Below are positions 44,297 to 51,902 of a DNA stretch of 64,000 nucleotides, one piece after another. The DNA lies in contig CAZVLU010000001.1 of assembly GCA_964628235.1 (NCBI GenBank), positions 87,717-151,716 of the forward strand. Direction: 5' to 3'. The notes under the pieces are model-generated. The model did not search any database, was not told the DNA's origin, and saw nothing but the letters and a program-made list of their open reading frames with translations. Positions within the stretch are counted from its first letter, which is position 1. Every line of letters begins with the position of its first letter. This DNA is from CAMAVH01 sp964628235. GTDB lineage: Bacteria; Pseudomonadota; Alphaproteobacteria; SMXQ01. The translations under genes and the position numbers were made by a program.

Positions 44297-45574
44297 TCAC
44301 TGACAGGTGATTTTCTCGGCGGCATCGCCCTTAAAGACGAACTCGCACGCCATTCCAGCCTTGAGTTCGCCGCGCGCGGCGCTCTTGCCGGAGATCGTCA
44401 CTGCCGTGCCGCTGCTGGTGACGTTCAGGGTGCCGCTCTTCTCGCCAGCGGCGTAAGAAAGGCTGCGGCCTTCGTCGTTAACTTGACCAATCAAGCCCTT
44501 CAACGTCTCAGCGGCAGGTTCAATCTTCTTCATGTCGATGCCATCGACGCGTCGGGTCGCCATCGTCGCCATCTGCACGACATCAGGCGGCGTCGTGTAA
44601 AGGCTGCGGATGATTTTTTCCATCTGCTCGCCGCTCATCGGGCTCAGATCCAGGCGCTGCTTTTCAGTGTCTGCCACGAAAGCCGGATCGGCCACGGCAG
44701 CATCGAAGGCGCGGCGCAGCGCTACGACTCGCTCTGAAGGTATGCCTGGCGGCGCGAGATAGGGACGAGCGAGGATGTCTTGCGAAAGAATGATCTCCAA
44801 GGCCTGGCGGGCTTGCGGCGTTTTGGCCATCTCCGGTGCTGTCGGCACATCCGGGAATCGTTTGCTCCGTTCCAATCCGAGCATCAACAGCACCTTGACC
44901 TTGCCTTCACCGATCCAGTCCTGACCGGAGGTCTGCAAACTCGACCAGGTCCAAGCGCAGCGTCCTTCGATCTCTCCGCGTTCTAAGGCGAGATGCATTG
45001 CCGCTCCACCGGGGTAGCCGGTGATCAACTTGAACTTGCTACCCAGCAGGTTGTTGAGCGCCATGGGAACAGTGACGGTGATGGACTCGCCATTGGTGCC
45101 GCCGACGATCAACGGCTTGTCGAATAACTCCTGAGCCGTAGTCAGGCCCGTCGTATGCCAAGCGCCACAAAAGGTTTCTGCGCTCTCCATATTGCCGATC
45201 CAAGCAAACTCTTCCGTTTTAAAACGGACATTCTCCTGCCCAAACAAGGCGGCGGTCGGCATTTCGCGCCCCACGGCGGCCATATGGGTGCCATCGCGCG
45301 GCGCCGAGCTGTATAGAAAATTGGTGACGATCAAACTTCCGGCCCCCGGCATATTGCGCGTGACCATGGCGGGATTGCCGGGCATATGCTTCGGCATGTG
45401 TCGCGCCAGCGTGCGGGCATAAGAATCGTAGCCGCCGCCCGGCGCATAGCCGATCAGCAGGTTCATCGATTTGCCGCGATAGAAATCCTCGACCGCATCG
45501 GCATGCCCGGCAGTTGGTAGTAATGACGCGCCAACGGCAAGAGCGGCTAAAGCCGATATATTCAACTTATGCAT
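44297..45574 (-). CDS. Orphan TTT (Bug/TctC-type) binding protein with an extra C-terminal domain
   Basis: A 425-residue protein. A signal peptide (LLPTAGHADA) leads to a standard Bug domain (GYAPGGGYDSYARTLARHMP, then PGNPAMVTRNMPGAGS) up to about residue 350. About 75 extra residues follow, rich in beta-strand residues (GTLNVTSSGTAVTISGKSAA) with two cysteines (GMACEFVF and KITCQ). The addition resembles a small OB-like module, a fold guess only. Other orphan copies here are about 340-350 residues. It could tether the ligand-binding domain to a partner or bind a second ligand. It is co-transcribed with the amidohydrolase. Confidence 0.87.
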   Translation of the reverse strand: MHKLNISALAALAVGASLLPTAGHADAVEDFYRGKSMNLLIGYAPGGGYDSYARTLARHMPKHMPGNPAMVTRNMPGAGSLIVTNFLYSSAPRDGTHMAAVGREMPTAALFGQENVRFKTEEFAWIGNMESAETFCGAWHTTGLTTAQELFDKPLIVGGTNGESITVTVPMALNNLLGSKFKLITGYPGGAAMHLALERGEIEGRCAWTWSSLQTSGQDWIGEGKVKVLLMLGLERSKRFPDVPTAPEMAKTPQARQALEIILSQDILARPYLAPPGIPSERVVALRRAFDAAVADPAFVADTEKQRLDLSPMSGEQMEKIIRSLYTTPPDVVQMATMATRRVDGIDMKKIEPAAETLKGLIGQVNDEGRSLSYAAGEKSGTLNVTSSGTAVTISGKSAARGELKAGMACEFVFKGDAAEKITCQ

Positions 45575-45621
45575 GTTCGTCTCCCTAGCAACGCGGAAAT
45601 TCGGTCATGTGAGGAACAGGA

Positions 45622-46671
45622 TCAACTCAGCCCGTAGAGCGCTTTCGCGTTGTCCCAGAGAATTTTATCGATCACTGCGCCATCCAATTTCGGGTTCTGG
45701 CGAAGCATACGGAGCGCCTCGATCTGGCTCGAGTTATCGTTGTGGCCATAATCGGTACCGATGACCAAGTTGTCAGCGCCGGCGACACGAAGGACGTACT
45801 CCAAGTCGTCGGTGACTTCGCAGGCGACCCACATGCGGTTCGCCGCCAAGACATTGTCCGGAAGCCGTTTTCCGCGCTTGTGGAAGCGATGACGCAGGTC
45901 ACTGATGATGAATGGGAGCCAATTGGCGCTAGCCTCGATGATGCCCCAGCGAACCTTTGGAAACTTTTCTGGGATCTGGTTCAGCAGCAAGGAGTGGAAG
46001 GCGCCAATAGTCGGCAGCTTGAACTTGGTGAAGGGACTGTCTTTTGTATAAAAGTCGTGAACCTCGAAGCTGCCGTTTCCGAGGTGGATGCAGATCGCAA
46101 GATCAAGCTCGCCAGCGAGCTCATAAAGTGGATAAAAGTATGGATCGCTTAACGGCAGATCACATTCCAATGCGCGCATGAAAATGCCGCAGGCGCCGTT
46201 GTCCTTGGCGAACTGCATTTCGTCGCGAAGCTTATCGATCGACTGCAGCGGCGGCGCGGCGACCCACCGCAAGCGGCCGTTGCCTCGTTTCCAAATATCG
46301 GCGAGCCAGCGGTTGTAACTGCGGCACAAGGCGTAATCGAGACGGGGGTTGTCGGCGATGGGGCGAAGCAGCAGCGTCGGATAGAGCACCTGCACCTCGA
46401 CTTCCAACTCATCCATGTGCCGGATGCGCGCGTCTATACTGCGCATCTCTCGCGATTCTTCCGTGGTGTTCGAGCCAACATTACGGTCCTTGTTATGGAC
46501 GCGCTGGTTGATGATCCAATATTCCTGCTGGAGCTTTCCCTCGCTATTGCGCATCTCGGCGCCCTGGCGCCGATCGACGATCATCGGCATGAACTGGGCT
46601 TCGTCTTTGGTCAAGTAAGCCCAAGTCTGATCTGTCTCGATCACATGGGCGTCCGAATCAATTGCGCGCAT
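45622..46671 (-). CDS. Amidohydrolase-family protein (decarboxylase/hydrolase of the ACMSD-like group)
   Basis: About 349 residues of the amidohydrolase_2 barrel. The metal motif at the start reads RAIDSDAHVIE (Asp-x-His), with His in LAICIHLGNGSFEVHDFY and the catalytic Asp in LVIGTDYGHND. Family members include 2,3-dihydroxybenzoate/gamma-resorcylate decarboxylases and ACMS decarboxylase. A non-oxidative decarboxylation or hydrolysis of an aromatic acid is therefore likely. The chosen ATG follows AGGAGACAGG. The longer frame overlaps the VOC gene. The stop of the upstream VOC gene overlaps this start by about 14 bp. Confidence 0.87.
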   Translation of the reverse strand: MRAIDSDAHVIETDQTWAYLTKDEAQFMPMIVDRRQGAEMRNSEGKLQQEYWIINQRVHNKDRNVGSNTTEESREMRSIDARIRHMDELEVEVQVLYPTLLLRPIADNPRLDYALCRSYNRWLADIWKRGNGRLRWVAAPPLQSIDKLRDEMQFAKDNGACGIFMRALECDLPLSDPYFYPLYELAGELDLAICIHLGNGSFEVHDFYTKDSPFTKFKLPTIGAFHSLLLNQIPEKFPKVRWGIIEASANWLPFIISDLRHRFHKRGKRLPDNVLAANRMWVACEVTDDLEYVLRVAGADNLVIGTDYGHNDNSSQIEALRMLRQNPKLDGAVIDKILWDNAKALYGLS

Positions 46672-47479
46672 CGCCTGTCTCCTGCTTTGTCTTCGCGGCC
46701 ATATCCCAACGATCGACATCGACCTCGAAACCGAGGCTAAAGGATAGATCGATGCCATTCCCTTCCGGATCGCGGACCCGGTAGTCTTCATAGGGCCGCA
46801 AGGGCCGTTCCGCGGTCGGAACGACCTTGCTAAGCCGGGCGACAATGCCCTGCAGGTCATCGACAAGAAATCCGAAGTGGTTTATGCCGTAACGGCCCTC
46901 GAAACCGGCCGTGCCGTTGTAGAACGGGTGCATCGCGAGGTTCGATTTGCCGTCGCCCATGAACCTGTTCTGTTTGCCCATGGTCCGCCGCTTGTAGCTT
47001 GTGGGCAGTTCGCGAAAGCCAAATACTTCGGCATAGAAATTGAATGTGGTTTCCGGGCATAGCGGCCCAAGAGCGACATGTCGCATGCGCGGCATCCGCG
47101 TTTCGTCCACGCCGAGCCCGAACGCGCGCTGCGACAGTACGACCGGATTGTTCTCTGGGTCATGGATCCGGACGTCGCCGTCGCGGCCGTCGCCCGGCTC
47201 GTCGCGCACGACGCCGCGCGGATTGAACTCGTGATATAGGCGCAGCGTTTCATCGATGCTCTCGACTTCAACACCGACGTGATGAGCGCCGATCTCGCGC
47301 CGGAGTTCCGCGAGATCAGGGCGCGCTTGAAAAATGCCGAAACGGTAGAAACCGTCAGTCAGCGATACATCGCCGCTATTGTTGCGGGCGATTTCGGTCA
47401 TGCCGAAATAGTCCGTATAAAATTTTCCCAATGCCACGGCGTCGCGGCTCAGAAAAGCGAGATACCTCAAGCGCGCCAT
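46658..47479 (-). CDS. VOC-family two-domain protein (extradiol-dioxygenase-like)
   Basis: A 273-residue protein with two VOC modules. Candidate ligands are His in MRHVALGPLCPE and His in YGINHFGFLVDD, and the third position is Asp in DPEGNGIDLS. It is clearly paralogous to the VOC protein at 42.6 kb (same layout and the same LYLAFLS-type opening). The ribosome binding site is GAGGGAGGAG. It overlaps both neighbours: 13 bp with the upstream VOC gene and about 14 bp with the amidohydrolase gene. Confidence 0.82.
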   Translation of the reverse strand: MARLRYLAFLSRDAVALGKFYTDYFGMTEIARNNSGDVSLTDGFYRFGIFQARPDLAELRREIGAHHVGVEVESIDETLRLYHEFNPRGVVRDEPGDGRDGDVRIHDPENNPVVLSQRAFGLGVDETRMPRMRHVALGPLCPETTFNFYAEVFGFRELPTSYKRRTMGKQNRFMGDGKSNLAMHPFYNGTAGFEGRYGINHFGFLVDDLQGIVARLSKVVPTAERPLRPYEDYRVRDPEGNGIDLSFSLGFEVDVDRWDMAAKTKQETGDARN

Positions 47480-48198
47480 AGCGAATACTCCTCCCTCGAT
47501 GCACCTGGGGGCAGCATCACCTGATTGCCGTCGGGGTCGCGCCCGCTGTCATCAGCCGACGCGGAAACAAGCGGCTGGATAAGAAAGCCACTGACGCCAT
47601 ACCGCGGCGACGCTCCAACGGTCACACCGTAGAAATCGCGGCAGGTGAGAATGATGTGACCGTCGCTGACGCTGCAATCGGGACGAGCGCCCTGGCGATG
47701 GGCGGATGGATTGGGCACAGGCGTGAAACCAAAGACACCGGCATAGAAATCCGCCTGCGCGGCGGGATCGAGCGTTTCGATCATGATTTGCCGCATACGG
47801 GTCGGTGCGTCCGGCTCGCCTGAAAGTCCGAATCCCCTAGACGACAAGCTGATCGGGTTACATTCAGGGTCATAAAGGCGGACTTCGCCGCGTTGACTGC
47901 CCCGTTCCGGCACGACGACGCCGCGAGGATTTAGACGCCGGAAACGAGCCTTGATTGTTTCGATAGACTCGACATCGATGCCGATGTGATGCGGACCCGC
48001 CGTCATCTGGACCTCACCGAGGGAGTCTCGCAGTCGTACGATCGAGAGGCGTATCCCTCCGTCGGTCAGAGATACGTCGCCCGAATCGGCGCGGGCCGTT
48101 TCAACGAACCCGAAACGCTCGACGTAATACGCCGCCAGCTTCTGCGTATCCTCGCTGAAGATTGACAAATAGCGGACGCGTGCGGTGCGTTGAGCCAT
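47467..48198 (-). CDS. VOC-family protein, probably catalytically altered
   Basis: About 243 residues from an ATG behind AGAGGGTCTGTG. It has a first VOC module (VRYLSIFSEDTQKLAAYYVE, then GPHHIGIDVESIETIKARF) and a shortened second module. The second module ends DPDGNQVMLPPG: the residue that would be the acidic metal ligand is Met, and the expected NHxGF histidine region reads YGVSGFLI. Loss of both ligands suggests that it no longer binds iron and may be a non-catalytic partner of the other two VOC proteins. Confidence 0.78.
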   Translation of the reverse strand: MAQRTARVRYLSIFSEDTQKLAAYYVERFGFVETARADSGDVSLTDGGIRLSIVRLRDSLGEVQMTAGPHHIGIDVESIETIKARFRRLNPRGVVVPERGSQRGEVRLYDPECNPISLSSRGFGLSGEPDAPTRMRQIMIETLDPAAQADFYAGVFGFTPVPNPSAHRQGARPDCSVSDGHIILTCRDFYGVTVGASPRYGVSGFLIQPLVSASADDSGRDPDGNQVMLPPGASREEYSLWRA

Positions 48199-48208
48199 CA
48201 CAGACCCT

Positions 48209-49258
48209 CTAACGCTTATTATAAAGTTCACGCGCTCGTTCAACGAGCGCAGGTGACATGTCGAAGGTCTGCGCAATCAGGCCCTGCATGGATTCACCAG
48301 GCAGTGGATCTATTTCCATTTGCAATTTATCCGCCTCGGTGCGGAAGCTCGCATCCTTGACCATGGCATTGAAGCCAGAGCGCAACGCAGCAACACGGTC
48401 GGCGGGCACATCAGGCGGAATCAATAGCGACCGGCCGATCTCCGACGTGCTGACGAACAGCCTCATGATCTGGCGCTGCTCGTCGTTATCCATAGACTCG
48501 ACGACGGTGGGCAAATTCGGCAGATCGGGATGCCGATTCACGCCATATTGTACAAACAGCGTGATCTTTTTGTCGCGCAACCAAGCGGCATCGCCGCTCT
48601 TGACGCCTTCCCATGGCTTAAGTACGGCCTCAACCTCGCCGCGCTCCATAGCGAGGTTGGCATCATTGGTGCCTTTGAAGCCGCCGATCACCCGGAAGCG
48701 CGTACCCATAATCTCATTCAGCACGCGTGGGTAGATCGTCGAGTTCGAGGCGGGCCCCGTGGCTGCGACGATTGTCTCGCGCACCTTCACGTCAGCCAGC
48801 GTTTTGACGGGCGTCGTGTGCCAAGCGTAATGAACATCGATGGTCGAAGTCATCCGTCCGAGCCAGTTGAACTTGCGCGCGTCATATTCGATGTTGAGGC
48901 CGCCGAGTAACTGGCCAAGCGCGATATTGCTGTGAACGGCCCCGATCACCGAGCCATCCTTGGCAGCGACTTTGTAAAGGTGGTTCATTGCCGATAGGCC
49001 GCCAGCGCCGGGCATGTTTTGCCCTACTACATTCGGCTTGCCGGCCACATGGCGAGACAGATGACGGGCGGCGAGACGAGCGTAGAGGTCATAGCCGCCG
49101 CCGACATCGAAGCCGATGATCATATTCAAAGTGCGGCCTTGGTAGAAACGCTCCGGCGTTTGCGCCGCTGTCGGCGATGCCGTCAGGGTCGGCATGGCGG
49201 ACAAGACGGCGATACCTAGGACGAGACTCAAGGCACTTTGCTTTGTAGCGAAAACCAT
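48209..49258 (-). CDS. Orphan TTT (Bug/TctC-type) substrate-binding protein
   Basis: A 349-residue binding protein. The signal peptide ends around SPTAAQTPE, and the core is GFDVGGGYDLYARLAARHLS, then AGKPNVVGQNMPGAGG. The glycine motif has lost its usual proline (VGGGYDLY). It is the first gene of the fourth cassette operon, with a GGGGAGGA ribosome binding site, divergent from the LysR regulator. With the extended copy at 44.3 kb, this operon has two orphan binding proteins but no membrane subunits. Confidence 0.88.
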   Translation of the reverse strand: MVFATKQSALSLVLGIAVLSAMPTLTASPTAAQTPERFYQGRTLNMIIGFDVGGGYDLYARLAARHLSRHVAGKPNVVGQNMPGAGGLSAMNHLYKVAAKDGSVIGAVHSNIALGQLLGGLNIEYDARKFNWLGRMTSTIDVHYAWHTTPVKTLADVKVRETIVAATGPASNSTIYPRVLNEIMGTRFRVIGGFKGTNDANLAMERGEVEAVLKPWEGVKSGDAAWLRDKKITLFVQYGVNRHPDLPNLPTVVESMDNDEQRQIMRLFVSTSEIGRSLLIPPDVPADRVAALRSGFNAMVKDASFRTEADKLQMEIDPLPGESMQGLIAQTFDMSPALVERARELYNKR

Positions 49259-49480
49259 TCGTTCCTCCCCGTTTTAGGGAAGGCAGAAACGCCCGATCTA
49301 CGCCGGAACGGGCAAGTTGCGTATGCATGAATATCACGCAAACGCAAAAGAAAGCCCGGATCTGCCTCCCGTCGGCTGCGCTCTAACGGCACAGTCCAGA
49401 CATTACCTAAGGACGAATGGACATCCCTGTAAATTTAAAAGCAATTTTACATAGGTAAAGAAATTTTTTATGATGCGCGA

Positions 49481-50374
49481 ATGGACGCTGGTGATCTCGA
49501 CCTCGGCAAATTGCGCGCCTTTCAATTGACTGCTCAGCACGGCAGTCTGCGCTGGGCGGCCAACCGCCTAAGGCTGACGATCCCCGCCGTCTCCTTCCAA
49601 ATTCGCCGACTCGAAGAGGAGATTGGCGTCTCATTGTTCGAGCGTCTGCCCAACCGGCTGATGCTCACGGCAGCTGGGGAAACACTCGCGCGCGAAGCCG
49701 ACGGCATCTTCGAACACATTGAGAAAGTTATGGGAGTGCTGACGCCTAAAGCGAGCCCAAGCGGGCACCTTTCAATTTCAACGAGCAGCGACCTCGCATG
49801 GTACTTCTCACCCAAGATCAGCAATTACTTGCGGCGGCATCCTGGTATCGAAGTCAGCTTGCATATCTATAAGTCGTCAGAAACGCTGCAACTTATCGGC
49901 AGCAGCGAATTAGATGTAGGTATCGGCTATTTTCCAAAAGTTCCTCGAGGCATGGCGCAGGAAAGCGTCGCTGAAAGCACCCTGACCCTCGCTTGCGCGC
50001 CAGGTCATCCTTTTCTACGAACGCGTCGGCCTCAATTGGCTGACATTGCCCAACATCAGCTTTTGTCTCTGCCCCGGCAGTCATCTACTCGCAAGATGAT
50101 CGACCGCATGTTTACTGAGCGCGGTATAGCCACACGCGGAGTGATCGAAGCGGGGAATTGCCAGACCGCGATGGATTTCGCTTCTCATGGCGTCGGCATC
50201 GCCATCATTCACTCGCTGTGTGCCGGGCATCAGCGACGGAACGAGCTCAACTATATCGAACTAGGGCCACGCGTAGGACGCATCGAGTTCTCGGTTATTT
50301 ACCGCAAAGCGTCACGCAATATTCCGATACTTCAGCCGCTCATCGAGGAGCTGACGAGCCGCGAGATGGGTTAG
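49481..50374 (+). CDS. LysR-family transcriptional regulator
   Basis: A 297-residue LysR protein. The HTH is LGKLRAFQLTAQHGSLRWAA, then LTIPAVSFQIRRLEEEIGV, and the effector domain opens GHLSISTSSDLAWYFSPKI. It is divergent from the eight-gene operon that begins with the TTT binding protein, across about 220 bp of AT-rich DNA. It is therefore the likely activator of that pathway and of its own gene. It ends about 65 bp before the repeat flank of tRNA-Gln. Confidence 0.9.
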   Translation: MDAGDLDLGKLRAFQLTAQHGSLRWAANRLRLTIPAVSFQIRRLEEEIGVSLFERLPNRLMLTAAGETLAREADGIFEHIEKVMGVLTPKASPSGHLSISTSSDLAWYFSPKISNYLRRHPGIEVSLHIYKSSETLQLIGSSELDVGIGYFPKVPRGMAQESVAESTLTLACAPGHPFLRTRRPQLADIAQHQLLSLPRQSSTRKMIDRMFTERGIATRGVIEAGNCQTAMDFASHGVGIAIIHSLCAGHQRRNELNYIELGPRVGRIEFSVIYRKASRNIPILQPLIEELTSREMG

Positions 50375-50439
50375 TGAAGTTGCAGGCTCTAATTACGAAG
50401 AGACTGTATCGGACACACTTTCTCTTAATCGACTTATGG

Positions 50440-50608
50440 GAGGCGCCACCCCCGAAAACTCAAATGGAGACGCTCGGCCAAAACTGGCCATACCCTCGCA
50501 ACGAAGACCGTCTCCGGGTGGCGTCACACGTAAAAAAGCCCGCCAATGGCGGGCTTTTTCGCAGTTTTGCGGCGAAATCTCTGAGAGACGCGCAAACTAG
50601 GGACTAGG
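50440..50608 (-). repeat. tRNA-Gln-derived repeat, parental-looking copy R6 (joined to the intact tRNA)
   Basis: This copy has the GAGGCGCCACCCCC left end, the conserved left half and the terminator. Instead of a tRNA remnant and a right end it runs straight into an intact tRNA-Gln gene. It is therefore the probable origin of the family: the repeats consist of the downstream flank of this tRNA plus a decayed tRNA 3' part. Confidence 0.85.
50532..50559 (-). terminator. Intrinsic terminator of tRNA-Gln
   Basis: The hairpin AGCCCGCC / GGCGGGCT with a 3-base loop is flanked by A and T runs, so it can act in both directions. It is located about 50 bp after the tRNA 3' end, and the same hairpin is kept in all five complete repeat copies. 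Confidence 0.85.
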
Positions 50609-50683
50609 TGGCTGGGGCGCCAGGATTCGAACCTGGGAATGTCGGTACCAAAAACCGATGCCTTACCGCTTGGCGACGCCCCA
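50609..50683 (-). tRNA. tRNA-Gln (anticodon TTG)
   Basis: A 75-base cloverleaf including the encoded CCA. The acceptor strand TGGGGCG pairs with CGCCCCA and is followed by discriminator G and CCA. The D-arm is CGCC...GGCA, the anticodon stem TCGGT/ACCGA has loop TTTTGGT (TTG at the anticodon position), and the T-arm is CCAGG-TTCGAAT-CCTGG. All stems pair. Its 3' flank is shared with the repeat family, which marks it as a probable integration target. Confidence 0.95.
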
Positions 50684-50694
50684 ATGCGGGCCGG

Positions 50695-50723
50695 ACCATA
50701 GCGACAATGCCCCGCCCCCTCAA
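50695..50723 (-). promoter_or_regulatory. Promoter of tRNA-Gln
   Basis: On the minus strand TTGAGG and TATGGT are separated by exactly 17 bases, ending 12 bases before the mature tRNA 5' end. Consensus match supported by position. Confidence 0.5.
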
Positions 50724-50830
50724 CTGGCAATAGCGAAGCGAAAGATCGGCTTGGAAACAGATGACGGGGCCCGTGAGGCCGCCTAAAGTCCGGCGTCCCT
50801 CCGCCCCTTCAATCCAACCACTTTGCCGAC

Positions 50831-51064
50831 ATGACGCCCGACGCGCCGCCCCCCAAGCCATCCGATACCCCGCCCGCCGTCGAGGCCGGCGCGGACAAGA
50901 TTTGGCGCATCGCGGGACTGAGCCCGGCCGCTATCGAGGCCGCGCGGGCCGCCGCCCGGCGGGCCGGCATACCGCTTGCCGGCTGGCTCGCCGGCCTGAT
51001 CCATACGGTCGCCGAGCGCGAGCGCGCGGCGCGCGATCAAGGCAGTCCGCCGACCGCCGGGTAG
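50831..51064 (+). CDS. Small protein with a PodJ-like N-terminal motif
   Basis: A 77-residue protein. After a proline-rich leader it carries IWRIAGLSPAAIEAARAAAR followed by RAGIPLAGWLAGLI. This is the same motif as in the next two genes (Trp, then a Gly, an Ala-rich helix, AG-x-PL-x-x-WL-x-x-x-I). The motif looks like a ribbon-helix-helix-like or short helical interaction module. No membrane segment is present. The strong similarity to the starts of its two neighbours supports it as a real gene that arose by partial duplication. Confidence 0.6.
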   Translation: MTPDAPPPKPSDTPPAVEAGADKIWRIAGLSPAAIEAARAAARRAGIPLAGWLAGLIHTVAERERAARDQGSPPTAG

Positions 51065-51267
51065 GGCCGAGTAGCGCTCGGTTTTTGACGCTGTAGGGCC
51101 GAGCGGTCAGTCCGCCTATCGCCGCACGCTATGGCACCATAGGTATTCTATCTTTATCTCGGTGATTTTGAGCAAAAGCGCGGCCTTTCTGGGCACACGG
51201 CTTTACATACCTGGGTATTACGGAACAAAATGCCGGCGTTATTTGGTCGCAGGAGCAAGACGGCGGT

Positions 51268-51819
51268 ATGTCTAACGTCCCCTGGAGTGTGAAAGGCGTC
51301 GAGCACGAAGCGCGCGAGGCAGCCAAGCTGGCTGCCCGCAAGGCTGGCTTGCCGCTCGGCGTCTGGCTCAGCCAGACCATTCACGCCGCCGCCGCCCAAC
51401 AACTGAAAAGCTCGAGCGGGCCGACCCTCTACGCCCCGGCCCCCAGCGGCGCGACCGGCGACGGCGCCGCCAACGCCAATGTCGCCCCGCGTCCGCCGGC
51501 GTTGACCCCGGAAGCGGTGCTCGAAAGCATCAACCGCCTGTCCAGCCGCCTCGCCGAAAGCGAGGCGCGCACCGCCGAAGCCCTGGCCCCGATCGTCGAG
51601 AAGGTCGCCAAGCTCTCCGCCCAAGTCGAGCAAGGCAAGGTCGGCGGCGGCGGCGACTCGCGCATCGACATCGATCCGCTCGAACGCGCCATGATGCGCA
51701 TGACCGAGCGGCTCGACCGCATGGAAGAAGGCCGCAGCGGCACGGCGCGGCCCGCCGAACGCCCGACCGAGTCCCATCGGCGCAAGCCTGGGCTCTTCTC
51801 GCGACTGTTCTCCGACTAA
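51268..51819 (+). CDS. Hypothetical protein with a PodJ-like N-terminal motif
   Basis: A 183-residue protein. It opens with VPWSVKGVEHEAREAAKLAA followed by RKAGLPLGVWLSQTIHAAA. This is the motif found at the N-terminus of PodJ-like proteins of Hyphomicrobiales. The rest is a low-complexity Ala/Pro linker and an amphipathic, possibly coiled-coil stretch (LESINRLSSRLAESEARTAE, then RMTERLDRMEEG). It lacks the membrane segment and SEL1 repeats of the following gene. Probably a cytoplasmic partner in polar or cell-envelope organisation, by analogy only. Confidence 0.7.
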   Translation: MSNVPWSVKGVEHEAREAAKLAARKAGLPLGVWLSQTIHAAAAQQLKSSSGPTLYAPAPSGATGDGAANANVAPRPPALTPEAVLESINRLSSRLAESEARTAEALAPIVEKVAKLSAQVEQGKVGGGGDSRIDIDPLERAMMRMTERLDRMEEGRSGTARPAERPTESHRRKPGLFSRLFSD

Positions 51820-51902
51820 CATGTCCGACGCCGAGACGTTGCAGGCCGGCCCCATCATGACGGCCACATCAGAGCGGCCACATCACAACGGATAAGCCAG
51901 CG

